A stretch of DNA of 35,144 bases, taken from positions 1 through 35,144 of the forward strand of contig JAOULO010000036.1 in NCBI GenBank assembly GCA_029881995.1, given 5' to 3'. Origin of the DNA: Gammaproteobacteria bacterium. Its GTDB lineage: Bacteria > Pseudomonadota > Gammaproteobacteria > UBA6429 > Thiohalophilaceae. Shown piece after piece: positions 1 to 7,953 of this stretch. The notes under the pieces are model-generated. The model saw only the letters and a list, made by a program, of their open reading frames with translations. It ran no database searches and was not told where the DNA came from. Position numbers and translations under genes: made by a program. Numbering within the stretch: the stretch's first letter is position 1; every line of letters begins with the position of its first letter.

Positions 1-1165
1 CCATCCAGGTGCGATCAGGTTCCTTAATATCTTTTGGTAGCCGTTTTCTCAAGCGGATAAAGTATTTTGCTCCGGCAAATATATTTGCTTTGGCATCAAG
101 CCGGCTTTTTACGCCCAGTTCTTTTGCTGTTGCCTGGGTTAGCATCATGATGCCTCGGACACCTGTTGGACTCTTTGCCTTTCGGTTCCAGTGAGATTCC
201 TGATAAGACTGGGCAGCCAGCAGACGCCAGTCAATTTTGTACTTTCTTGCGGCCTGTTTAAACCATGTTCGATATTTCGGAAAACGTTTTTTTATTCGTT
301 GACGAAATATTTTGGTATCAAAATAATCGAACTCATCAATATGACCATAATAGCGGTTGACTACCGCATCAAGTTGACCTTGATCTTTATAGGCACCGAA
401 CCAGATATTGAGTTTCAGACGCAGGTTTTCAGACTCTTTGCGCATGACCCAGGCCAGTGGTGCATCTTCTGTCAAATCAAAAGCAACGGTAAGCTCAGGA
501 AAGTGACGTTGATTGACTGCAAAAATATTTGAGTCGGCAATAGTGCAGTCCAGTTTTCGTTTATGTACTTTCTGTAAAAGAAATTCAGTATCCCATTCCG
601 GATTTTTTTGCCACATTACCGTTGGATGGTCTTTCTGTAATTTGTTCAACTGTTCGGCATAGCTTGTTCCAGATGAAACGTGAAGTTGCTGTTTTTTAAA
701 GTCGTCCATAGACTTTGGGATATGTTTTGCCTTTCGGTGACAAATGACCTTCTGATTAACAGACTGATAGCTTGGACCAAATAGATATTTCTCTTCACGT
801 GCATCAGTAACCGTCAAGCCAGATGCGGCAATATCGACTTCGCCTTTGTCAAGGGCCATGAATATATCTTCAACCGTATCCTTGATAACAAATCGGGGTT
901 TAACATTAAGGTACTTGGCAAATGCAAGAGCCATATCATATTCAATGCCCGCATAGCGGCGATAGCGAATTTCATAATACGTAGTTGGTGCATTGCGCGT
1001 GGCAATAACTATTTCACCGCGTTCAATGATTTTATCTAATACCGTATGCTGTGATAACAGTAGCTGATAATAAACATAGTAAGCACCACTAACCGCTAGC
1101 AAAAAAATCAGCCACAGCCAGAAATGATTGATGAGTTTTTGTAACAGCCCCTTATTGTTTTGCAT
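1..1165 (-). CDS. mltF: Membrane-bound lytic murein transglycosylase F, 5' part (runs off left edge)
   Basis: MltF cleaves the glycan strands of peptidoglycan in the periplasm. The reverse complement from an ATG at 1165 stays open for 388 codons to the window edge. It begins with a membrane anchor (about residues 14-36, FWLWLIFLLAVSGAYYVYY). A solute-binding-type domain follows (about 50-270), with family signatures such as YAGIEYDMA and GEVDIAASGLTVT. The start of the SLT lysozyme-like domain comes next: AAQSYQESHW, with the catalytic Glu at about residue 323, then SPTGVRGIMMLT. Escherichia coli MltF is about 518 residues, so roughly the last quarter lies outside the window. The gene is divergent from the TonB receptor operon. 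The reading frame was derived by hand and no in-frame stop was seen. Confidence 0.93.
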   Translation of the reverse strand, partial: MQNNKGLLQKLINHFWLWLIFLLAVSGAYYVYYQLLLSQHTVLDKIIERGEIVIATRNAPTTYYEIRYRRYAGIEYDMALAFAKYLNVKPRFVIKDTVEDIFMALDKGEVDIAASGLTVTDAREEKYLFGPSYQSVNQKVICHRKAKHIPKSMDDFKKQQLHVSSGTSYAEQLNKLQKDHPTVMWQKNPEWDTEFLLQKVHKRKLDCTIADSNIFAVNQRHFPELTVAFDLTEDAPLAWVMRKESENLRLKLNIWFGAYKDQGQLDAVVNRYYGHIDEFDYFDTKIFRQRIKKRFPKYRTWFKQAARKYKIDWRLLAAQSYQESHWNRKAKSPTGVRGIMMLTQATAKELGVKSRLDAKANIFAGAKYFIRLRKRLPKDIKEPDRTWM

Positions 1166-1256
1166 ATTGACCGGAACGGTTCCTGTTAAGTTGTGCAAAT
1201 AGTGTTTGTATAATTTACCTGTCCGATATCAAACAGTTTAGCGTGATTTCATGCGG

Positions 1257-1284
1257 TTGACACAGTATATTTCCTGTGTAGTTT
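1257..1284 (+). promoter_or_regulatory. Candidate promoter with overlapping operator-like inverted repeat
   Basis: A consensus -35 hexamer TTGACA lies at 1257-1262. The possible -10 is weak (TAGTTT at 1279-1284, 16 nt spacer). An inverted repeat, ACACAG (1260-1265) and CTGTGT (1274-1279) separated by 8 nt, overlaps the -35 and fills the spacer, which is where a repressor would act. It would drive the TonB receptor gene at 1373. No Fur-like 19-mer was seen. The promoter assignment is inference. Confidence 0.4.
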
Positions 1285-1294
1285 AAATCAAGCT

Positions 1295-1311
1295 TTTGTA
1301 ATTTATACAAA
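1295..1311. promoter_or_regulatory. AT-rich inverted repeat TTTGTA-N5-TACAAA in the mltF/receptor intergenic region
   Basis: TTTGTA at 1295-1300 and TACAAA at 1306-1311 form a 6-bp dyad. The 9-mer TTATACAAA at 1303-1311 recurs in reverse orientation at 1205-1213 (TTTGTATAA). Two copies in one 207-bp divergent spacer could be binding sites for a regulator, but AT-rich coincidence is possible. Confidence 0.25.
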
Positions 1312-1372
1312 TTTAAGCCTGGCAACGTAATTGCAATAGTCTTTCCAAATATATGATGAATTGGATAGGCTA

Positions 1373-3466
1373 ATGAAGAAAACTCACAAACGATTGATCC
1401 TGATCAGTGGAATATCCTTATTAACTTCTGTTACATTCGCAGAACGAAATAACAGGCTGGAAGAAGTTACCGTAACGGCTACCCGCGAAGCACAATCCAT
1501 CAAGGAATCTTCACATAGTGTGGGTGTTATTTCAGAAGAGACGATTGAGCAGGTCAAACCAGGTCATCCCTCAGAGGTCATGGGTCGAGTACCAGGGGTA
1601 CATGTGAATGTAACCGGTGGTGAAGGTCACATGACTGCCATCAGACAACCTCTGAGTACATCACCTTTGTATCTATATCTGGAGGATGGGATTCCAACTC
1701 GCTCAACCGGGTTTTTTAATCATAATGCTTTGTATGAGATTAATGTACCCCAGGCATCTCGCCTGGAGGTTTCAAAGGGCCCCGGCTCTGCTCTCTATGG
1801 GAGCGATGCCATTGGTGCGGTTGTCAATGCACAGACTAACCCCGCACCGCTGCAGCCGGAAGCCATGCTGGATCTGGAAACAGGTGGGCATGGTTTCCGG
1901 CGTTTTTTATTCACGGGTGGAAACACGACGGGTGATGATGGGTATCGTGCTGATCTCAATTTGACTCACACCGATGGCTGGCGTAAGTCAACGGAATATG
2001 ACCGACAAAGTGTTACCGGCCGATGGGACCGTACATTGCAAAGTGGCGCAACATTAAAGACGGTTATTACCCATTCTAATATTGATCAACAGACCGCAGG
2101 TTCATCACGTTTGTATCGTGAGGATTTTGAAAATAATCCGACCGAAAACTATACGCCGATCTCTTATAGAAAAGTGGAGGCAAGCCGCTTATCCATGGCC
2201 TATGAAAAGGAAACGGCTGACAGTCTGATAAACATTACCCCCTACCTGCGTTCCAATACCATGGAACTACTGCCTAACTGGTCGTTGGGATATGATCCAA
2301 CCGTTTATGAAACCGGTCATGGCTCACTTGGACTGCAGGCCAAGTACCGTATGGACTTTTCTCCCATGAAGACACGTCTTATATCCGGTATCGATATTGA
2401 CCACAGTCCGGGTAGTCGTGAAGAGAAAAGTATTCGGACAACTAAAGCAGGTAAAGTTTATACCAGTTATACGGAAGCAGAAACAGTCTATGACTATGAT
2501 GTGACCTTTACTTCTGTTTCACCCTATGCCCATCTGGAACTATCTCCATCTAGCAACTGGCGTGTAACGGCGGGGCTGCGTTATGACCATATGGAATATG
2601 ATTACGATAACAAACTTAGCGGTGGTGATATTGAGCTATTTCCTTTCGCCACGCAGCCAACAAGAAAAGTCACTTATCGACAGCTGGCTGATACCACAGT
2701 AAGTTATCACAACCTCAGTACCAAGCTTGGCACCAGCCTGCAATTGTCAGCGAATGACGCACTGTATCTGGCATATCGTGAAGCCTTCCGAGCCCCTTCC
2801 GAAGGGCAAATTTTCAGGCCAGGTAGCTCTACCAATACGACTAATCTCAAACCCGTAAAAATAGCCAACCGGGAAATTGGACTGCGTGGTCGTCATGCCA
2901 GCTGGAATTACGACCTTTCTGTTTATTCCATGGTCAAGCGTGATGACATCATTACTTTTGAGCATGCGAACGGTCCTCGGGAAACGGTTAATGCAGGTAA
3001 AACTCTGCATGAGGGAGTTGAACTCGGTATAGGTGTCGATATTTCTGAACAACTGAGTTTTGATATAGCAGCCAGTTATGCGGAGCATCGATATGAAAAC
3101 TGGGTTCAGAAATCGACTAGCAAGGATTACAGTGGCAAGGAGATGCCTGCAGCACCACGGCAGATCATGAGTGCACGTCTGGGCTATAAACCCGATTTTA
3201 TGAATGATGGACTGGTTGAACTGGAATGGGATAAACTGGGGCGATACTGGATGGATAACGATAATACCACCCAGTATGAGGGGCATAACCTGTATAACCT
3301 ACGTCTGAACTACCCAATTAGTAAAAAACTGGAGCTTTATGGGCGGCTTATGAACTTGGGTGATAAACGTTATGCAACTAATGCGGCTGTTTCAAGTGGA
3401 CAGGCTCAATATGCACCTGGCATACCAAGGACGTATTATATTGGGCTGAGCTACCAGATGTTTTAA
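1373..3466 (+). CDS. TonB-dependent outer membrane receptor, substrate unknown (metal chelate suspected)
   Basis: This is an outer membrane active transporter that takes up a chelated nutrient using TonB energy. A signal peptide (LILISGISLLTSVTFA) is followed by a TonB box, EEVTVTATRE, at about residues 30-39. The plug domain follows to about residue 155 (VMGRVPGVHVN, RLEVSKGPGSALYGSDAIGAVV). The rest is a beta-barrel ending in the aromatic C-terminus YIGLSYQMF, the usual BAM signature. The length of about 697 residues is normal. I chose the ATG at 1373 rather than a TTG at 1361 because the ATG begins a normal MKK-type signal peptide. The stop abuts the next ATG, so the gene is operonic with the PepSY and TonB genes. 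Substrate is not readable from sequence; the downstream copper-storage-like gene suggests copper, but iron-siderophore or cobalamin cannot be excluded. Confidence 0.9.
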   Translation: MKKTHKRLILISGISLLTSVTFAERNNRLEEVTVTATREAQSIKESSHSVGVISEETIEQVKPGHPSEVMGRVPGVHVNVTGGEGHMTAIRQPLSTSPLYLYLEDGIPTRSTGFFNHNALYEINVPQASRLEVSKGPGSALYGSDAIGAVVNAQTNPAPLQPEAMLDLETGGHGFRRFLFTGGNTTGDDGYRADLNLTHTDGWRKSTEYDRQSVTGRWDRTLQSGATLKTVITHSNIDQQTAGSSRLYREDFENNPTENYTPISYRKVEASRLSMAYEKETADSLINITPYLRSNTMELLPNWSLGYDPTVYETGHGSLGLQAKYRMDFSPMKTRLISGIDIDHSPGSREEKSIRTTKAGKVYTSYTEAETVYDYDVTFTSVSPYAHLELSPSSNWRVTAGLRYDHMEYDYDNKLSGGDIELFPFATQPTRKVTYRQLADTTVSYHNLSTKLGTSLQLSANDALYLAYREAFRAPSEGQIFRPGSSTNTTNLKPVKIANREIGLRGRHASWNYDLSVYSMVKRDDIITFEHANGPRETVNAGKTLHEGVELGIGVDISEQLSFDIAASYAEHRYENWVQKSTSKDYSGKEMPAAPRQIMSARLGYKPDFMNDGLVELEWDKLGRYWMDNDNTTQYEGHNLYNLRLNYPISKKLELYGRLMNLGDKRYATNAAVSSGQAQYAPGIPRTYYIGLSYQMF

Positions 3467-4963
3467 ATGAAGATATTATTTGGGGCCATCAACACGCAAC
3501 GTCTACACCTATGGTGTGGGCTGTTTGCCGCTATATGGTTGAGTGTCTTAGGTATTACCGGTTTTATACTTGATCACCGTGATAACTGGCGTTGGATGTG
3601 GCAGTCGGGTCTTAATCAGTCATTCTTGCCAAAAGATATTGTTGACAAGAGCCGGAACTCATCAATTAGACTTTACCAGAAATCTCCTCATAGTGAGAAG
3701 CATGAGCTAAGTGGTGGTATGACAGGGCTTTGGTGGCGTACAGACATATCACATGAGTGGCAAGCCAGTAAGTTTGTGAACTCAAAAGACAAACCTTTAG
3801 TATATCAAATATTGTTTAATGAAATGATTGCAGGACACGTCTGGCTGGCCAGTGATAATGGTGTATGGTATTCAAAAGATAATGGTCAACATTTTAGAAA
3901 ATTAGCCCTTTCTAACCAGTCTATTACTGCGATAGACCAAAGTAACAAGAATGTATTATACATTGTTGATGATCGCAGTCAGGTATATAAGCTCGATACT
4001 ATTACAGCAGCAAAAACTGAAATTCAACTCAGACCTCTTGCTAAACATAACTTGCCAGAATCTATCTCTCTTTCCCGATTTGTACGTGACTTGCATTACG
4101 GACGTGGTGTCAATACGGTGTCAGGATCACTGCTGTGGAATGACATAGCTGGACTAGCTATGGTGATCCTTCCTATAACAGGGTTCTTGTTTTACTGGTT
4201 GCCAAAACGTTGGCGTCATCGAAAATCTATCGGTGATTCTATAAGTCATTCCTATAAGCAGCATACTATGCGATGGCTATTTAGATTGCACGGTCCAAGC
4301 ATGGGTTTAATCACATTCATTCCTGTAGTGTATATATCCCTTACCGGGATATTTCTTGGTCACAATACTCTCCGTGAGTGGATGAAGCCGATTCAGGTTA
4401 CACATGGTTTTCAAACTCCAGTTTACGATATAAACGAGTGGCAAGGTCATATCTATGGGATTGTAGTGAGAAATAATGGAGACATTGTCAGCCTGGGGAC
4501 CCGGCTTGGAGTATTTTCAACAAACGATGAAGGTGAGACATGGGTTCGCGAGGGGCTGTGGCGTGACAAGGCAGTTTTCGCGTGGACTGTGAGAAAAATA
4601 AAAGATAATTTAATTGTAGGCGGGATGGGGAGTCCAAATTTTATTTATAAAGGTTCTTCTAATAACTGGAGTAAAATAAATTCCCGTGTACATATGCCTA
4701 CAGATGTAACCATGTATAAACGGGATATTTTATTGAAAAATAATAATGGCCTGTGGCGCATTAATCAGAATGAGAAAAAATACAGAGAAAATATTGAGTT
4801 GCCATTTCTAAATTATATTCCCTGGTATTATGTTGTCGATGGTTTGCATAGTGGGGTTTTGATTCATGCACAGTGGAAATGGATCAATGATCTGATTGCA
4901 GTTCTGGCCATTGTGCTGGTATTTACCGGTCTCATGCGATGGTGGAAAACCCGATGGATATGA
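3467..4963 (+). CDS. PepSY-associated TM protein with two Asp-box (BNR-like) loops
   Basis: This inner-membrane protein resembles the PepSY_TM / PiuB-FoxB group that accompanies TonB receptors and is thought to reduce imported metal chelates. Four hydrophobic segments are visible (about 13-33, 222-245, 276-298 and 469-489). Histidines sit in or near them (H14 in RLHLWCG, H37, H210, H274 in FRLHGPS) and could be heme or metal ligands. The two large loops each contain an Asp-box-like motif: SKDNGQHF near 136 and a consensus TNDEGETW at 352-359. These suggest small beta-propeller-like modules in the periplasm. The ATG starts one base after the receptor stop. The 3' end overlaps the TonB gene. 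Family assignment is good; the reductase role is inference. Confidence 0.75.
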   Translation: MKILFGAINTQRLHLWCGLFAAIWLSVLGITGFILDHRDNWRWMWQSGLNQSFLPKDIVDKSRNSSIRLYQKSPHSEKHELSGGMTGLWWRTDISHEWQASKFVNSKDKPLVYQILFNEMIAGHVWLASDNGVWYSKDNGQHFRKLALSNQSITAIDQSNKNVLYIVDDRSQVYKLDTITAAKTEIQLRPLAKHNLPESISLSRFVRDLHYGRGVNTVSGSLLWNDIAGLAMVILPITGFLFYWLPKRWRHRKSIGDSISHSYKQHTMRWLFRLHGPSMGLITFIPVVYISLTGIFLGHNTLREWMKPIQVTHGFQTPVYDINEWQGHIYGIVVRNNGDIVSLGTRLGVFSTNDEGETWVREGLWRDKAVFAWTVRKIKDNLIVGGMGSPNFIYKGSSNNWSKINSRVHMPTDVTMYKRDILLKNNNGLWRINQNEKKYRENIELPFLNYIPWYYVVDGLHSGVLIHAQWKWINDLIAVLAIVLVFTGLMRWWKTRWI

Positions 4964-5556
4964 TTGTTCATACCCTATGGCACAACACCCCATCACATCA
5001 TCTTCGTATGATGTTGTTTTTGCTGTATGCCGTTTTGTTACATGGCCTGGTATTTTATATATTGCATAGCAAAGCTTATGATGCACGTCCTCAGTTACCT
5101 GACTGGATGAATATCAAACTGGTAGCGGGTATCGATCTGTCAGACAATAAGACCGCAAACCCTTTATCAACAAAGAAGACAAAACCCGAACCCATAAAAT
5201 CGAATAAACTTCAACAACAGCAGGAGCCGGAAAGTAACCCTGAGCAATTACCTTCCGAGGCCCAACACTTTATCAAGGCGGATAGCCGACCTTTTGAACA
5301 TGAAAACCCCAAACCCTTTTATCCGTCATCTGCCAGACGTCGAGGGATGGAGGGAACTGTGTTACTACAGGTCGAGGTCAATGAGCGGGGTAAGGTTTCC
5401 CATGTCGAACTTAAGAAAAGTTCTGGCTATCGCTTATTGGACAGTGCTGCGATAGATACTGTCAGTAAGTGGTTTTTTATCCCCGCACAAAAAGGCAAGA
5501 CACCGGTTAAAAGTCTTGTAGAAATTCCGGTCAAATTTGAACTAAAAAATTTATAA
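4954..5556 (+). CDS. tonB: TonB-family energy transducer
   Basis: TonB couples the proton motive force from ExbB/ExbD to outer membrane receptors. A single N-terminal membrane anchor (FLLYAVLLHGLVFYIL) precedes a Pro/Gln/Lys-rich periplasm-spanning linker (KTKPEPIKSN, QQQQEPESNP). The conserved C-terminal domain follows: YPSSARRRGMEGTVLLQVEV, SGYRLLDSAAIDTV and KWFFIPA. Several ATGs are possible (4939, 4954, 4960). I prefer 4954 because GGTGGA lies seven to eight bases upstream; 4960 would give a classic ATGA overlap with the PepSY stop. No exbB/exbD is present in the window, so those must come from elsewhere. It is probably the dedicated TonB for the receptor two genes upstream. Confidence 0.9.
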   Translation: MDMIVHTLWHNTPSHHLRMMLFLLYAVLLHGLVFYILHSKAYDARPQLPDWMNIKLVAGIDLSDNKTANPLSTKKTKPEPIKSNKLQQQQEPESNPEQLPSEAQHFIKADSRPFEHENPKPFYPSSARRRGMEGTVLLQVEVNERGKVSHVELKKSSGYRLLDSAAIDTVSKWFFIPAQKGKTPVKSLVEIPVKFELKNL

Positions 5557-5629
5557 GTATTTATTGAATATGGCTGATTGGTGGTAATAACAGGGCTATC
5601 CTATATTCATATAAAACAAGGAGCGATTG

Positions 5630-6091
5630 ATGAGTGATTCAATAGATCAAAAAACCGGCCTGACACGCCGTGAGGTTTTACTGGGTACCGGTGCCGTACT
5701 GGCCAGTGCAGGGATACCAAATGCCTTTGCAGCAGATGGTCATCACCATGGACACCAGGGTAAACACAGTAAGCTGATTGAAAGTGCCCTGCATTGTATG
5801 CGTGATGGTGAGGCCTGCCTGGATCACTGTATGCAGTTTTTTAAGAAAGGGGATACCTCCATGGCGGCCTGTGCCGAGTCAGTAACAGAGTTAGTGGCTA
5901 TGTGTACGGCATTACAAAAAATGGCCAGTTATGATTCTAAGCATCTGGGTAAACTGGCCAGTGTCTGTATGAAGGTATGCAAGGACTGTGAAAAGGAATG
6001 TAATAAACACGCCAAAAAGCATGAGGTGTGTGCAGCCTGTGCCCGGTCCTGTAAGGACTGCATCAAGGCCTGTAAGAAGATTGCTGCTTAA
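5630..6091 (+). CDS. Tat-exported four-helix-bundle copper-storage protein (Csp1-like, DUF326)
   Basis: This small cysteine-rich protein is predicted to hold many Cu(I) ions inside a four-helix bundle. The N-terminus carries a twin-arginine signal, LTRREVLLGTGAVLASAG, with cleavage likely after NAFA. A His-rich stretch (DGHHHGHQGKH) follows, then a helical domain with 14 cysteines by my count. Many have CxxxC or CxxC-type spacing (CLDHC, CMKVCKDCEKEC, CAACARSCKDCIKAC). The published methanotroph Csp1 has 13 cysteines and a Tat signal, so the match in architecture is close. AAGGAG at 5618-5623 lies six bases before the ATG at 5630 and decides that start over the TTG just before it. A 73-nt gap separates it from tonB and a terminator follows. 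Metal identity is from family knowledge, not tested here. Confidence 0.85.
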   Translation: MSDSIDQKTGLTRREVLLGTGAVLASAGIPNAFAADGHHHGHQGKHSKLIESALHCMRDGEACLDHCMQFFKKGDTSMAACAESVTELVAMCTALQKMASYDSKHLGKLASVCMKVCKDCEKECNKHAKKHEVCAACARSCKDCIKACKKIAA

Positions 6092-6111
6092 TTAACAATT
6101 TTATAAAGTAA

Positions 6112-6143
6112 AAAACCGTTCAGAAAATCTGAACGGTTTTTTT
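6112..6143. terminator. Bidirectional rho-independent terminator
   Basis: A 13-bp perfect stem, AAAACCGTTCAGA (6112-6124) and TCTGAACGGTTTT (6128-6140), has an AAA loop, a T run to the right and an A run to the left. It lies between the convergent Csp-like and sigma-54 activator genes and can end transcription from both sides. Confidence 0.92.
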
Positions 6144-6164
6144 ATTGGATATGGTTACTGAAGA

Positions 6165-7121
6165 CTAAGCGATGGCGTGTTTTTTCATTCGATATAGCAA
6201 GGCACTTCGGGTCAGGCCTAGAAGCCGAGCCGCTTTACTCTGATTACCATGGCTTTTATCCAGGGCCTGTTGAATCAGGTCCATCTCCAGTTCTTCCAAA
6301 ATGATGCCACCTTCTGGCAGAGCAAAACCGCCACTGCCCACGGATGTTTTGATTTGTGGCTGCATTTCAATTGGCAGGTTACCGGGTTTGATCACCTGGC
6401 CGCTCAATAACACCAGCATACGCTCGCAAAAGTTACGTAGCTCACGAATATTACCGGGCCAGTCGTAACGTTGTAACTGTTCAATGGCAGGCACACTGTA
6501 ACGTGGTGCATCCAGACCATGCAGGCGTGCCAGTTGCGCAGTAAAATTTGTTATCAGCTTTTCGATATCACCATGACGTTCCCTAAGGGCAGGTAACTGC
6601 AGGGGCACGATATTAAGTCGATAGAACAGGTCTTTACGGAACTGCCCCTGTTTAACATCTTCATTGAGATCACGATTTGTCGCGGCGATGATACGTGTGT
6701 TGACTTTTACAGGTTTCGTTTCACCCAGCGCATGACATTCACTGGATTCAAGAAAGCGCAGCAGTTTGGCCTGTACGGCCAGGGGCAGTTCGCCCACCTC
6801 ATCCAGGAACAGGGTACCTCCTTCAGCGGCCTTGATGCGTCCCAGGGTGTGCTCGCTCGCTCCGGTGAAGGCACCTTTGCGATGACCGAACAGTTCAGAT
6901 TCGGCCAGTGCCTCTGGCAGGGCGGCACAGTTAATGGCAATGAAGGGTTTATCCTTGCGCAGGCTTTCTCCGTGGATGGAATTGGCCAGCAGCTCTTTGC
7001 CGGTACCGCTCTCTCCTAAGAGTAACAGAGTGACATCAGTACGGGCCGCCATACGGGCTGAACGTAACAGGTTGAGGAATGCGGGTGATTCGCCCTGTAA
7101 CAACGTGTCGAATGTATCCAC
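6165..7121 (-). CDS. Orphan sigma-54-dependent transcriptional activator without a sensor domain
   Basis: This bacterial enhancer-binding protein would remodel sigma-54 RNA polymerase by ATP hydrolysis. The AAA+ core is complete: Walker A GESGTGKE (about residues 36-43 from the chosen start), the sigma-54 contact loop GAFTGA (about 83-88), Walker B TLFLDEVGEL, and sensor/arginine motifs including FRKDLFYRLN. A Fis-type helix-turn-helix ends the protein (NQSKAARLLGLTRSALLYRM). Only about 20 residues precede the AAA+ domain, so there is no receiver, GAF or PAS domain, as in PspF-like proteins. A GTG at 7121 is preceded at eight bases by GGAGG (complement of 7130-7134) and follows the upstream gene's TGA by one base. 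That makes coupling likely, and it is preferred over a GTG at 7166. Targets are unknown; I found no clear sigma-54 promoter nearby. Confidence 0.88.
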   Translation of the reverse strand: MDTFDTLLQGESPAFLNLLRSARMAARTDVTLLLLGESGTGKELLANSIHGESLRKDKPFIAINCAALPEALAESELFGHRKGAFTGASEHTLGRIKAAEGGTLFLDEVGELPLAVQAKLLRFLESSECHALGETKPVKVNTRIIAATNRDLNEDVKQGQFRKDLFYRLNIVPLQLPALRERHGDIEKLITNFTAQLARLHGLDAPRYSVPAIEQLQRYDWPGNIRELRNFCERMLVLLSGQVIKPGNLPIEMQPQIKTSVGSGGFALPEGGIILEELEMDLIQQALDKSHGNQSKAARLLGLTRSALLYRMKKHAIA

Positions 7122-7122
7122 C

Positions 7123-7845
7123 TCAGTGACCTCCGTGGGTTTGGTGTGTATGCGTGTCTGAAACACCCTGTTGCAAGGTCACGCCAAGACTTAACAGGGC
7201 CATAACAATTATTATAGAACCGATGATCGGTTTGATGTTCGGGATATGACTCATTCTGACCATCCAGCCGGTGAGCATGCCCGCTGTCATCACGGGTAAT
7301 AGTGTACCTGCCCCAAAGGCCAACATAAAGAGGGCACCGTGGGTGGCATCACCGGCAGAAGTTGACCAGATCAGTGCGGCATAGACCAGACCACAGGGTA
7401 GCCAACCCCAGACCAGCCCAAACAGAAAGGCCTGGGAAGGTTTCTGTACAGGCAGCAGACGATGGGCAAAGGGTTCGAGCTTTCTCCAAAGAGGAGTACC
7501 GATCTTTTCGATTAGATTGAAGCGCGGGAACCAGCCCGCCAGATGAATACCAATACCGACCATGATCAGGGTGGCGAATACCTGCAATATGATATGGGCG
7601 TAACGGGGACTGATAGCCTCCATGACAGTTTGACCAAAGGCACCTGCAATCAGACCAGCCAGGGCGTAACTCAGCAGGCGGCCCAGATTAAAAGTCGATG
7701 TGTAGCTGAGCAGGCGCAGGTTATTGTTACGCACCGACTCAGGCAGGCTCATGGTCAGGGTGCCGATAATACCGCCACACATACCCAGACAGTGCAGGGT
7801 ACTGAACAGGCCGACGATAAAGGCGTTAAAGATGCTCAGACTCAA
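7123..7845 (-). CDS. DsbD_2 / SafE-type six-TM protein with HCxGMCGG motif
   Basis: This polytopic inner-membrane protein belongs to the group usually named sulfite exporter TauE/SafE or urease-accessory-like (DsbD_2). Such genes often sit next to cytochrome oxidase or copper-handling genes. The first helix carries LHCLGMCGG (His18, Cys19, Cys23) and a later helix carries WGWLPCGLVY, so three conserved thiols and a His face the membrane. The C-terminus is His-rich (THTHQTHGGH). These could carry electrons as in DsbD, or bind copper. The start is a TTG at 7845 with AAGG just upstream (complement of 7857-7860); no nearby ATG fits. It is transcribed with the sigma-54 activator. A paralog lies at 24336-25028. 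The substrate is not known. Confidence 0.8.
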   Translation of the reverse strand: MSLSIFNAFIVGLFSTLHCLGMCGGIIGTLTMSLPESVRNNNLRLLSYTSTFNLGRLLSYALAGLIAGAFGQTVMEAISPRYAHIILQVFATLIMVGIGIHLAGWFPRFNLIEKIGTPLWRKLEPFAHRLLPVQKPSQAFLFGLVWGWLPCGLVYAALIWSTSAGDATHGALFMLAFGAGTLLPVMTAGMLTGWMVRMSHIPNIKPIIGSIIIVMALLSLGVTLQQGVSDTHTHQTHGGH

Positions 7846-7874
7846 TGGGGGCTTACCTTATAAAATGATTAATT

Positions 7875-7903
7875 AGTGTAGCGCCCAGTCCGTTGTATTA
7901 CAA
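7875..7903 (-). promoter_or_regulatory. Candidate sigma-70 promoter for the DsbD_2-type gene
   Basis: On the minus strand TTGTAA (7898-7903) and TACACT (7875-7880) are separated by exactly 17 nt, about 30 bases upstream of the TTG start at 7845. Each hexamer matches the consensus at four of six positions. This is a motif-only call. Confidence 0.45.
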
Positions 7904-7930
7904 AAAAAGCCACTGGCGGTTTGCTGATAA

Positions 7931-7952
7931 ACCTGTCTGAAATCAGACAGGT
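7931..7952 (-). terminator. Hairpin terminator immediately after the 153-residue gene
   Basis: ACCTGTCTG (7931-7939) pairs perfectly with CAGACAGGT (7944-7952) around an AAAT loop, one base past the stop codon of the minus-strand gene at 7954. The U-tract is weak on the minus side, so efficiency is uncertain. Confidence 0.6.
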
Positions 7953-7953
7953 A

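Noticed and set aside
1166-1372. Possible Fur box or cobalamin riboswitch upstream of the TonB receptor
   Set aside because: No GATAATGATAATCATTATC-like sequence and no B12-box-like conserved segment were found in the 207-bp spacer, which is also short for a cobalamin riboswitch.
2747-3286. 179-codon open frame antisense to the TonB receptor gene
   Set aside because: It lies wholly inside the barrel region of a clear gene, has no recognisable domain and is explained by codon shadowing.
7846-7953. Sigma-54 promoter upstream of the DsbD_2-type gene, as target of the adjacent activator
   Set aside because: No GG-N10-GC element with flanking TGGCAC/TTGCA was found; a sigma-70-like pair fits better.
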